A stretch of DNA of 64,000 nucleotides from SLRI01 sp964402505. GTDB lineage: Bacteria; Pseudomonadota; Alphaproteobacteria; Geminicoccales; Geminicoccaceae. Below, piece by piece: positions 8,484 to 15,419 of the stretch. The notes below the pieces were generated by a model. It ran no database searches. It had not been told where the DNA came from and saw nothing but the letters and a program-made list of their open reading frames with translations. Position 1 is the stretch's first letter. Each line of letters starts with the position of its first letter. The DNA is taken from NCBI GenBank assembly GCA_964402505.1, contig CAYOCP010000019.1:31448-95447 (forward strand). Reading direction: 5' to 3'. Both the position numbers and the translations under genes were made by a program.

Positions 8484-9374
8484 ATGGACTCCATGCCGGC
8501 GGAAGCCGATTTTGGTGTTTATATTGATTTCAGCAAGGGCGACCATGACCCAAAAGCAATTTTGGGGGCGGCTCATGATATCATTGGGGCTTTAGACAAA
8601 GCAAACCAACTACTAGCACAATCGCTAGACGCATCTGTTGAGCCTGTTCTTTTACTAGAAGATATAGAAGCTGGCTCGTCATTGATATGGCTACGAGATG
8701 CTATTACGCAAGTTGATGATCAGGCGGTAAAAGAACTTGACTGGAAACAACAAATTGGTAAATATCTTGTAAGGGGAAAATATCTTATTGTCGATTTTTT
8801 GAATAAGAAAATTGAAGCAGATGATACAAAGCGTATTGAGCAGTTGAGTGCGGATTTGCTTAAATTAGCGCAGGAAACAGATATAAAATATATGCACACT
8901 TACACGCCGGCGCCAATTGCACAACTTGCCACCACTCTTTCTGAGCTATCAAGGGCGAGAGCACGGTTGCCGAGCGGCGATCGTGTAAAATATCTATCCA
9001 GAGAGCCGGATCTTGAGATGCTAGAATCTGCAGACGATCAATTACAAGTGATTGAAGAGCTTGCAATTGCAAGAAGAATTCCGATAGCAAGTCAAGAAAT
9101 GATTTTGCTTGTTCGTAGACCTGACTATATAGGGAACTCACAATGGGAATTTAGGCACGGTCGATCTCCATTATCTGCAAATATTGCCGATGACAAGTGG
9201 CTTTCGTCATTTCAAGGTCGAAACATTGATGTTCGCCCAGGAGATGCTATACAATGCATCGTCTCGGGCGAAGCGCGATATGGACACAATGGAGAACTAT
9301 TGAGTCAATCCATGGTAGTAGATCGCGTTTTGAATGTCATTGAAAATAGAGCAAGCCAACCGGGCTTGCTCTAA
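8484..9374 (+). CDS. Passenger protein of unknown family (AT-rich gene)
   Basis: A 296-residue soluble protein that I do not recognise. It has no signal peptide or membrane helix. The N-terminal part reads FGVYIDFSKGDHDPKAI, followed by a helical section with VEPVLLLEDIEAGSSLIWL. The C-terminal part holds a segment EMILLVRRPDYIGNSQWEFR and a final region rich in short strands (NIDVRPGDAIQCIV). I chose ATG 8484 because GGAGGG lies five bases upstream; ATG 8445 is a possible longer start. The gene is visibly much richer in A and T than the neighbouring host genes, so it came from a different genomic background. It is the first gene inside the transposon. Confidence 0.85.
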   Translation: MDSMPAEADFGVYIDFSKGDHDPKAILGAAHDIIGALDKANQLLAQSLDASVEPVLLLEDIEAGSSLIWLRDAITQVDDQAVKELDWKQQIGKYLVRGKYLIVDFLNKKIEADDTKRIEQLSADLLKLAQETDIKYMHTYTPAPIAQLATTLSELSRARARLPSGDRVKYLSREPDLEMLESADDQLQVIEELAIARRIPIASQEMILLVRRPDYIGNSQWEFRHGRSPLSANIADDKWLSSFQGRNIDVRPGDAIQCIVSGEARYGHNGELLSQSMVVDRVLNVIENRASQPGLL

Positions 9375-9380
9375 CAGCGT

Positions 9381-9599
9381 CTAAATTTGTAGTTTATCGA
9401 CACCTAGGGCACGAAGGCACTGCACTAGGAACACGGCCGAGAACCCGCCGCGCGCAACTTTGTTGCGCAGGCTTTTGGGCTGTTCACTCACTCCGATCTC
9501 GGCCAGCTTCGCAGATAGCTGGTCATAAGTGATGTTACGCCGGGTCATCTCAGCCCGAAGCATGCCCTTGACCAACGCATGCCATTCATCTGCCGTCAT
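9381..9599 (-). CDS. DUF6471 domain-containing small protein
   Basis: A 72-residue protein resembling the DUF6471 family (MTADEWHALVKGML, then RNITYDQLSAKLAEIGV and a C-terminal FLVQCLRALGV). The pattern of short amphipathic helices recalls a helix-turn-helix repressor, but DNA binding is an inference. ATG 9599 is preferred because GGAGGG stands just upstream; an ATG at 9623 would add eight residues. It ends six bases from the stop of the 296-residue passenger gene (convergent) and is divergent from the transposase. The shared 115-bp region between the two divergent genes holds a repeated 11-bp motif. Confidence 0.8.
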   Translation of the reverse strand: MTADEWHALVKGMLRAEMTRRNITYDQLSAKLAEIGVSEQPKSLRNKVARGGFSAVFLVQCLRALGVDKLQI

Positions 9600-9632
9600 C
9601 TGCTGCCCTCCATAAAGTGGCAAGCGCCATCG

Positions 9633-9686
9633 TATCTAGGGCGAAAGCCATTGACAACCCACCTTCGTGCCGCCATATCTAGGGCG
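9633..9686 (+). promoter_or_regulatory. Putative promoter with repeated 11-bp operator ahead of the transposase
   Basis: The motif TATCTAGGGCG occurs at 9633-9643 and 9676-9686, 43 bp apart (about four helical turns). A TTGACA box (9651-9656) lies between them, with ATATCT 18 bases further on. The second motif therefore overlaps the likely -10 region of a promoter reading into the transposase. This is the layout of a repressor site, possibly for the DUF6471 protein encoded divergently. The promoter and repressor assignments are inferences. Confidence 0.5.
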
Positions 9687-9714
9687 TTCGCCGAATATAT
9701 GATGGCAAGCACAG

Positions 9715-10674
9715 ATGGCGCAGCACTTCCTCCTCTCCTCCAAGGCCCGCACCCTCTCGCTGGTGCGCGTTGCCCGCATGTCGGACGAGGAAGCCCGCGC
9801 GACGTTCCGCGTCCTGCGCTGGCACGAGACGGACGGCGAGCCCGTGTGCCCGTCCTGCGGCTGCCTTGCCGTCTACGAGTACGCCAGCCGCCCGATCTTC
9901 AAGTGCAAGGGCTGTGGCAAGCAGTTTAGCGTCACCAGCGGCACGATGTTCCACAGCCGCAAGCTACCGATGCGCGACTACCTCCTGGCCATCGCGATCT
10001 TCATCAACGCCGTGAAAGGCATCAGCGCCTTGCAGCTCGGCCGAGATCTGAGCGTCCAGTACAAGACGGCTTTCGTGCTGGCGCACAAGCTGCGCGAGGC
10101 CATGAAGGGCGATAAGGACACCTACAGCCCGCGCGGCGAGGTCGAGATCGACGGTTGCCACGTCGGCGGCTTCGTCAAGCAGACCAACTACAAGGCCAAC
10201 CGGATCGACCGCCGGCTGGCCATCCACCAGACCGGCAAGCGCCGCGTTGTGGTCGCCATGCGTGAGCGTAATGGTAGCACCCTGCCGTTCATCGTCGGCC
10301 ACGAGGCCGAGGCTACCGCGATCATCCGCGCCCGTGTCGCGGCCGGCAGCACGGTCTATGCAGACGAGGCCAGCGCATGGGATGATCTGCACGCCTCATT
10401 CGAGGCCAAGCGCATCAACCACGGCTTTGCCTTCTCCGATGACGGCGCCTGCACCAATCAGGTCGAGTCGTTCTTCTCGCGCCTGCGTCGGGCCGAGTTC
10501 GGCCAGCACCACCGGATCAGCGGCAAGTATCTCCATCAGTACGCTGGCGAGATGGCGTGGCGCGAGGACATGCGCCGGGTCGACAACGGCACGCAGTACG
10601 AGCGGGCTGGCCGCGATGCGTTGCACGCGGCGAAGTCGGCTAGCTGGTACGGGTACTGGCAACGTTCTGCTTGA
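9715..10674 (+). CDS. IS1595-family transposase (ISXO2-like)
   Basis: A 319-residue transposase. The N-terminal zinc-ribbon domain has CPSCG (near residue 44) and CKGCGKQF (near residue 64). The catalytic DDE-type domain shows EVEIDGCHVGG (first Asp), VYADEASAWDDL (second Asp) and the C-terminal NQVESFFSRLRR with following conserved helix. Length and motifs match the IS1595 family, and no frameshift is present, so the enzyme looks functional. It lies inside an element with matching inverted ends and an 8-bp target duplication, both expected for this family. Confidence 0.96.
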   Translation: MAQHFLLSSKARTLSLVRVARMSDEEARATFRVLRWHETDGEPVCPSCGCLAVYEYASRPIFKCKGCGKQFSVTSGTMFHSRKLPMRDYLLAIAIFINAVKGISALQLGRDLSVQYKTAFVLAHKLREAMKGDKDTYSPRGEVEIDGCHVGGFVKQTNYKANRIDRRLAIHQTGKRRVVVAMRERNGSTLPFIVGHEAEATAIIRARVAAGSTVYADEASAWDDLHASFEAKRINHGFAFSDDGACTNQVESFFSRLRRAEFGQHHRISGKYLHQYAGEMAWREDMRRVDNGTQYERAGRDALHAAKSASWYGYWQRSA

Positions 10675-10753
10675 AATCGCTGGCGATTTCGATCATAAAT
10701 TCAAAAAAGAAGCCCGGCACGAGGCTGGGCCCAAGTTAGGCGAAGACTAAGGA

Positions 10754-10924
10754 TTAGCGCTCGTAAACGGGCGCCCCAGAGCTAGCTTTGACAAGGTTGA
10801 TGCCCGCTTGAGCATCAGCCTTGTTCCAGTAGCTCTCAGCCGAATCAGCGATGATTCGGTTGTTGGCGGCGACGAGCCGCCACCTCCACTGAAAGCTGTT
10901 GTCTCTGTAGAGGACGAAATACAT
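10754..10924 (-). CDS. DUF1508 (YegP-like) small protein
   Basis: A 56-residue protein made of a single DUF1508 unit: MYFVLYRDNSFQWRWRL, then ANNRIIADSAESYWNKADAQ and GINLVKAS. YegP-type proteins usually contain two such units. Their role is unclear. I chose ATG 10924; in-frame ATGs at 10945 and 10957 would extend it. Its start region overlaps that of the divergent 75-residue gene. It is a passenger in the IS1595 transposon. Confidence 0.8.
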   Translation of the reverse strand: MYFVLYRDNSFQWRWRLVAANNRIIADSAESYWNKADAQAGINLVKASSGAPVYER

Positions 10925-10943
10925 GGCCCTTAACTCCGTTGCC

Positions 10944-11171
10944 ATGGGTGGGTACAAGACCTACCTCGCCAGCTACAATTTCGACGGGATGAAGTGGAAC
11001 CTCGAGATCGCCGCTCGCGATGAGGACGAGGCGCGGCAACGTCTTGCCCGCATCGCGTTCGCGAAGCTTGATGGAGAGGTGAAAGCGAAAATAGCGGTGC
11101 CCACGCCCTCGATCTTCAACGTTGCCCTCGCGAAGATGCGGTCGATCCTTCGGTTGCACGACTCCCGCTGA
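10944..11171 (+). CDS. Small hypothetical protein, transposon passenger
   Basis: A 75-residue protein starting at ATG 10944 (MGGYKTYLASYNFDGMKWNL), followed by a helix (DEDEARQRLARIAFAKLDGEV) and a short basic tail. It resembles small proteins with a SYNFDG/WxLEI beginning seen in many proteobacteria, but I cannot assign a function. ATG 10923 would be a longer start. It is divergent from the DUF1508 gene with essentially no intergenic space, so the two may share or compete for one promoter region. Confidence 0.7.
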   Translation: MGGYKTYLASYNFDGMKWNLEIAARDEDEARQRLARIAFAKLDGEVKAKIAVPTPSIFNVALAKMRSILRLHDSR

Positions 11172-11247
11172 GGATCGCGCCGAAGGGTAAGTCGCTACAA
11201 TATAGGGTGAGTCACAATGTCGCACAACAAGATATTGTGGTCCGCCA

Positions 11248-11688
11248 TCAGGAACGCAACCGCCACGCCAGCAGCCCATTCTCGCCCTTCTCGCTGACCA
11301 CCAGCCCGCGCCGTCGCATGGCGTTGAGCGCGGCGCAGACCCGTTTCAGCATCGTTGCTCGCAGTCGCAGGTTGCTGGTGCCGAGCCCGCGATACTGCAT
11401 CACGATCTGCGTCAGTTTCCGGCTGTCGATGGGCGCACCATTGGCCCGCTTCATGGCGTCCAGCACGAGCCGTTTCATCTCGCCCTTGAACGCCTGATTG
11501 CGTGGCGGCACCGGCTTCGGCTCGATCTCCTCCAGGTCGATGTCAGGCGCGAACAGCCGCAGCGTGTGGTCGACGTTGTCCAGGTCCACGATGAGCTGGT
11601 TGAGCGCGTCCTGGTGGCACTCGATCTGGCCCGCTATCTCGGCCCGCTTGCGGATCAGGGCGTTGATGGTGTGGTCGAGCTCCGGCAT
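11248..11688 (-). CDS. Coiled-coil / winged-helix-like passenger protein
   Basis: A 146-residue protein with an N-terminal coiled coil (about residues 1-45, including RKRAEIAGQIECHQDALNQL), a proline-rich linker (EPKPVPPRN) and a C-terminal domain. The C-terminal sequence, KGEMKRLVLDAMKRANGAP then LKRVCAALNAMRRRGLVV, looks like a winged helix. Similar short proteins occur beside mobile elements, which suggests a regulatory or transposition-accessory role. It is the rightmost gene of the transposon and reads toward its centre. An AGGAC-type site precedes the ATG at 11688. Confidence 0.75.
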   Translation of the reverse strand: MPELDHTINALIRKRAEIAGQIECHQDALNQLIVDLDNVDHTLRLFAPDIDLEEIEPKPVPPRNQAFKGEMKRLVLDAMKRANGAPIDSRKLTQIVMQYRGLGTSNLRLRATMLKRVCAALNAMRRRGLVVSEKGENGLLAWRLRS

Positions 11689-11750
11689 GGCGTCCTCCGT
11701 TTTGGAGGCGGAAAGTTAGCCGGATCAGGTGGTTAGGCGTAGATGTGGCG

Positions 11751-11774
11751 GGGTGTATTTGCTACATAATAGCG
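11751..11774 (-). repeat. Right terminal inverted repeat of the IS1595 element
   Basis: Complementary to 8356-8379 with one mismatch in 24 positions. Its outer end TACATAATAGCG is followed directly by the target duplication CATCGTTC. Confidence 0.93.
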
Positions 11775-11782
11775 CATCGTTC
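11775..11782. repeat. Target-site duplication, right copy (CATCGTTC)
   Basis: Perfect second copy of the octamer at 8348-8355, directly outside the right inverted repeat. Confidence 0.93.
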
Positions 11783-12043
11783 TCGCCTTCCGCGCGGTGC
11801 CGAGTAGCATCCCACCGAATGACAGGTCCTTGATGGAGTCCTCGAACGGCACGTCGACATTGGTCTTGGTGCCGGCCACCGTGGCGTTGCCATCGAGCGA
11901 GATCATCCAGAGATAAGGCGCTGGCTCGAAGTTCCAGTGGTCAGACGGCCCAGCCTCGGTGGTCGCCTCCTGGGCGCTGGCAACCGCGGCCAGCGCAGCC
12001 CAGAAGGCGGAGCAACGACTGAGCTCAAAGCTCGACTCGGCAT
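11783..12043 (-). pseudogene. 5' remnant of an outer-membrane protein gene, cut by the IS1595 element
   Basis: An AGGAGAGAGG ribosome site and ATG at 12043 start a frame (MPSRALSSVV) that soon loses homology. About 20 codons in, another frame takes over with a signal-peptide end (ALAAVASAQ) and NFEPAPYLWMISLDGNATV, typical of the start of a small outer-membrane beta-barrel protein. So there is a frameshift near the N-terminus. The coding sequence is then interrupted at GMLLGTARKART by the transposon. Across the insertion (8173-8347) only a short frame with GLGVDYGKALATAD remains before the nrdR fragment. The gene is non-functional. Confidence 0.7.
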
Positions 12044-12069
12044 GCCTCTCTCCTCGTGCCCGGTCTCCT

Positions 12070-12850
12070 TTTTTCAGGGCACCGAGTTGCTGGTTTGGAA
12101 ACAATGGCGTGACGTTGAACCTGAGCCCCCAATCCGGGGGGTTCCGGCCCCTCCGCGCACCAGCGCAGACCGCCCTGCAGGCTGATCTTCGGGCCACCGA
12201 CCTCGACGATCTCGCTGACGAAGGCGCCGATCGGAACCGTCCACTCGTCGTCATTGGCCTCCCGGTTGCGCATCGCCTCGGTCTGCAACGTGAAGATCCA
12301 GGCATGGGGTGTCGTGTAGCCGAGGAAGGGCTGCAGAAAGATCGTGCTGACATCAGGTCGATCGTCGTCAACGGCGACCGACCTGATGTGGTTGGCGAGC
12401 ACGCCGCGGGTCCGAGCGCCGGCCTGCTCGAGCAAGACCCGGCCGGGCCGGGAACGAGGGAGACCGGCCCGATGCCCCAGATCGAATCGCTCGACATCGG
12501 CGAGAGGAAGAAGCTCTGCACGGTGTCGCCGGGGCCGGACCGGTCGTCGTTCGGATTGACGTCGTTGACCGTCACCTCCGGCGGCAGGATGTGCCTCGGG
12601 TAGACGATCGGCAGGATGGTGCGCGAGATCAGGTTCCGATCCTCGTTCAGCGCGATCGGCACCACCGTTTGAAAATTCGGCGGGTAGCGGAAGCCGTCGT
12701 CGTCGATGCTGCCGCCAAAATCCAGATTGTTCTGGAACGGCACGTTGATCAGCGCCGACACGGGAGCCGGGAATTCTCTGGCGAAACCGGCCGCCGACGT
12801 CTGCGCGAGGCCGGCACCGGGCAGCGCCGGGACGGCGTCGGCGCGCAAGC
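12070..12850 (-). pseudogene. Frameshifted outer-membrane transporter-like (neuromedin U/phenol-degradation type) gene
   Basis: Three successive frames together spell a protein resembling the outer-membrane transporter family often annotated as neuromedin U-like or MetA-pathway. The first has SALINVPFQNNLDFG, VVPIALNEDRNLISRTILPI and TVQSFFLSPMSSDSIWGIGP. The second, from about 12435, has FLQPFLGYTTPHAWIFTLQT and WTVPIGAFVSEIVEVG. The third has DWGLRFNVTPLFPN. At least two frameshifts separate them, so no full-length product can be made. It lies between the sulfatase and another broken outer-membrane protein gene. The three may once have been one uptake or degradation locus. Confidence 0.72.
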
Positions 12851-13057
12851 AGGCGCCCCTGCTCGCGGCCCTGTCAGCGTGCCGGCCTTTGCCAAAGCGT
12901 GTTTCGTCGAGCCGAGCGGCGGCGCGCCGCCGCTCCCGAGCTTGCGAAGACGACCCCAGGCAAATGCAGTCGATGCGGCTGCCCGGAGGCCCTTCCCCGC
13001 CATCAGCCATGCGGGAAAAGCGCGTGTCTCGTCGTGGCCTCCCCCGCGCCGGCCGCC

Positions 13058-14641
13058 CTATTGCATGCCCTTGCTGAGAAATTCCTCGACGACGTTCGAC
13101 ATGTCGAAGGACGTGCCGCCCTGCACCGGCGGGTATTCGGCGAGCGTCATGAGATGCTGCTGCATCAGCACACTCATCGGCTGGATCAGCCATGACACCT
13201 TCTGCATGAGGTGACCGTAGGCATCGCTGGAGTCGTAGCTCTCGAAGGGGTCCATCCGTATGTTGAAGACCAGCGGCACGGTGCGCGGCACAACGTTCGC
13301 ATAGTAATCCTCCTTGGTGGAGAAGTGGAACTTCCACGGCCCCATGCGCATCGCCGTCAGCTGGCTCTCGTAATAGTGGAAAATGTGATCTCGGGCCGAG
13401 CTGTCGGTCTCGCCCTTCCAGTAGGGCAGGTTGTTCAGGCCATCGATGTACTGGTCCATCTCCGCCTCGACGCGCGCCGCCACGTCGTCGACGCCGGCGG
13501 CGGCAGCGAGGCTCGTGAACATGTCCTGATGCGCCTGGATGCCGTTCAGGACCGCACCCGCCGGAAGCTGCCCGGGCCAGCGGATCATCGACGGCACACG
13601 CACGCCGCCCTCGTACGTGGTCATCTTCTCGCCGCGGAAGGGTGTCGTGCCGCCATGCGGCCACGACGAATGCTCGGGACCGTTATCGGTCGAGTACCAG
13701 ACGATCGTGTCGTCGGCGAGGCCCTGCTCGTCGAGCCATGCCAAGACGAGGCCGATGTCATGGTCGTGCTGCAGCAGACCGGAGCCGTAGAAATCCGCCT
13801 CCGACGTGTATTGCTCCGCGGCGTAGCGCCATTCGTCGTTGAGACGGGTGTAGAGGTGCATGCGGCTGGTATTGAGCCAGACGAAGAACGGCTCGCCGGC
13901 CTCCCGTGCTGCCGCCATGAAGTCGATGGCGAGCGGGATGACCTCACCCTCGTCGAAATTCTTCATCCGCTCCTGAGACAGGGGACCGGTATCCTCGATC
14001 GTCTGTGCGCCGACTACGCCAAAGCGGGGATGCTCGGTCTCGTCCACCGTGTCGGTGGCGAAGCTGTGGATGACGCCGCGGGTGCCGAACTGCTCCTCGT
14101 AGGTCTCGAGGCTGCCGGAGAAAGTCGCGCCGAAGCGCTGATAATCGCGCTGCTCGGCCTCTTCCTGGGTATTCAGGTGATAGAGATTGCCGAAGAACTC
14201 GTCGAAGCCATGCACCGTCGGCAGATGCTCGTTGCGGTCGCCGAGGTGATTCTTGCCGAAGTGCCCGGTCCGATAGCCCTCGGCCTTGAGGATCTCGGCC
14301 AATGTCGGCGAGGCCGCCTGCAGGCCGAGCGGCGAGCCCGGCTGCCCCACCGTCGTCATGCCGGAGCGGATCGGGTACTGGCCGGTGATGAAGGCGGCGC
14401 GACCGGCGGTGCAGCTCGGCTGCGCATAGTGGTCGGTGAACTTGATGCCCTCGTCGGCGATCCGGTCGATGTTCGGCGTGGTGTAGGCCATGATGCCGTC
14501 ACCATAGGCCGAGACGTTCGACCAGCCGATGTCGTCGCCCCAGATGACGAGAATGTTCGGCCGGTCGGCGTCCTGCGCAACACCCGATGAAGCCGCCAAC
14601 AGCGCGGCCGCGAGAGCGACGATCGGCAGTGTCTTGCGCAT
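13058..14641 (-). CDS. Secreted arylsulfatase-family hydrolase
   Basis: A 527-residue sulfatase with an N-terminal signal peptide ending near SSGVAQ, so exported to the periplasm. The metal-binding start NILVIWGDDIGWSN is followed by the formylglycine signature CTAGRAAFITGQYP near residue 80. It has Cys and Arg in the required places and Ala in the third position, an accepted variant of CxPxR. Activity therefore needs a formylglycine-generating enzyme, which is not in this window. Later metal-site motifs include HFGKNHLGD and STDNGPEHSSWPHGG. It sits in the inserted segment, next to broken outer-membrane protein genes. The start at 14641 gives a standard signal peptide; a longer frame upstream has no support. 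Confidence 0.92.
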   Translation of the reverse strand: MRKTLPIVALAAALLAASSGVAQDADRPNILVIWGDDIGWSNVSAYGDGIMAYTTPNIDRIADEGIKFTDHYAQPSCTAGRAAFITGQYPIRSGMTTVGQPGSPLGLQAASPTLAEILKAEGYRTGHFGKNHLGDRNEHLPTVHGFDEFFGNLYHLNTQEEAEQRDYQRFGATFSGSLETYEEQFGTRGVIHSFATDTVDETEHPRFGVVGAQTIEDTGPLSQERMKNFDEGEVIPLAIDFMAAAREAGEPFFVWLNTSRMHLYTRLNDEWRYAAEQYTSEADFYGSGLLQHDHDIGLVLAWLDEQGLADDTIVWYSTDNGPEHSSWPHGGTTPFRGEKMTTYEGGVRVPSMIRWPGQLPAGAVLNGIQAHQDMFTSLAAAAGVDDVAARVEAEMDQYIDGLNNLPYWKGETDSSARDHIFHYYESQLTAMRMGPWKFHFSTKEDYYANVVPRTVPLVFNIRMDPFESYDSSDAYGHLMQKVSWLIQPMSVLMQQHLMTLAEYPPVQGGTSFDMSNVVEEFLSKGMQ

Positions 14642-14907
14642 GGCGTTCTCTCCCCTGTTTGCCTTCATTTCGATGGCGGTACAGCCGTGCTGCGGCAACC
14701 GGTCGGACTGCTGCCGCGCCGCTTCCGTAACGCCGGACCGTTTTGGCCTGCGCTCACTGTACGTGACCAGCAGCCTGTCGGATCTCGGCGAATCAAACCT
14801 TTCATCAACTAAAGATTGAAAATTGAGCTCTGCAATTGAGGCGGAACACCCGGGCGGTTCGGGGCGAGCCCTGGTGGCCGTGCGTGGCATTAGCCATTAT
14901 ACGAGTG

Positions 14908-14926
14908 CCATCGTTCAGCACGATGG
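14908..14926. repeat. Short perfect palindrome just upstream of nrdR
   Basis: CCATCGT and its complement ACGATGG are separated by TCAGC, ending 14 bp before the nrdR start. It could be an operator or a weak hairpin near the ribosome site. The equivalent region before the truncated left nrdR copy lacks it. Its role is not known. Confidence 0.5.
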
Positions 14927-14934
14927 GACGAGGC

Positions 14935-15020
14935 GAGCCGATGCGGTGCCCGTTTTGCGGTTCCGAGGATACGCAGGTGAAGGATTCGCGGCCCGTCGAG
15001 GACTCGACCTCGATCCGCCG
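14935..15020 (+). repeat. 86-bp direct repeat, right copy (5' end of intact nrdR)
   Basis: Identical to 8087-8172 over all 86 bases, starting six bases before the nrdR ATG. It marks the right border of the inserted segment. Confidence 0.95.
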
Positions 15021-15408
15021 GCGGCGGCAGTGCGCGGCCTGCGGCGCGCGCTTCACCACCTTCGAGCGGGTGCAGCTGCGCGATCTCGTGGTGCTGAAGA
15101 AGGACATGAAGCGCGTGCCCTTCGACCGCGACAAGCTGGCCCGCTCGATCGCCATCGCGGTCAGGAAGCGCGGCGTCGACCAGGACCGGATCGAGCGCAT
15201 CGTCAACGGCATCGTCCGCCGCATCGAGACCAGCGGCGAGCACGAGGTGCCGACCACGCGAATCGGCGAGCTCGCCATGGAATCCCTGGCCAAGCTGGAC
15301 GAGGTCGCCTATGTCCGCTTCGCCTCGGTCTATCGCGACTTCGCCAATGCCCGCGATTTCGAGGAGTTCATCAGTCGGCTGCCCGAGGCCGACGAAGCCG
15401 AAGCGTGA
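14941..15408 (+). CDS. nrdR: Transcriptional repressor NrdR
   Basis: A 155-residue repressor of ribonucleotide reductase genes, which senses (d)ATP. The N-terminal zinc ribbon has MRCPFCGSED and CAACGARFTTFER with all four cysteines. The ATP-cone follows from about residue 48 (LKKDMKRVPFDRDKL to the KLDEVAYVRFASVYRDF end). ATG 14941 gives the normal length; an upstream in-frame ATG at 14836 would add sequence that lies in the inserted segment and lacks homology. It overlaps a possible GTG start of ribD. Its 5' end is duplicated at 8087-8172, and the upstream region differs between the copies, so its native promoter may have been replaced. Confidence 0.97.
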   Translation: MRCPFCGSEDTQVKDSRPVEDSTSIRRRRQCAACGARFTTFERVQLRDLVVLKKDMKRVPFDRDKLARSIAIAVRKRGVDQDRIERIVNGIVRRIETSGEHEVPTTRIGELAMESLAKLDEVAYVRFASVYRDFANARDFEEFISRLPEADEAEA

Positions 15409-15419
15409 CCACCCGTCCC

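Larger units (their letters stand above)
8356..11774. mobile_element. IS1595-family transposon with passenger genes (3419 bp)
   Basis: A complete element defined by three independent signs. There are inverted ends starting CGCTATTATGTAGCAAA on the left and its complement on the right (23 of 24 positions match). A perfect 8-bp direct duplication lies outside them, and an intact IS1595-type transposase lies at 9715-10674. Simple family members are about 1 kb; this one also carries five other genes. These are a 296-residue protein of unknown family in AT-rich DNA, a DUF6471 protein, a DUF1508 protein, a 75-residue protein and a coiled-coil/winged-helix-like protein. Joining the flanks at one octamer restores the sequence of the interrupted outer-membrane protein remnant. 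The near-identical ends and exact duplication suggest a fairly recent insertion. Confidence 0.92.
8173..14934. mobile_element. Inserted segment between duplicated nrdR ends
   Basis: A 6.76-kb segment lying between the two 86-bp nrdR-end copies. It contains a leftward remnant (8173-8347), a complete IS1595-family transposon, two frameshifted outer-membrane protein genes and a sulfatase gene. No integrase, recombinase (other than the IS1595 transposase) or attachment site was recognised, so the mechanism of arrival is unknown. Outside the transposon the base composition is close to the host, suggesting a donor of similar GC content. In many alphaproteobacteria nrdR follows glyA (known family context). 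Here that link is absent, so the event may have been a rearrangement rather than a simple insertion. Confidence 0.7.

Noticed and set aside
14836..14940. N-terminal extension of nrdR from ATG 14836
   Set aside because: The extension lies in the inserted segment, has no NrdR homology, and ATG 14941 gives the standard length and start MRCPFCG.
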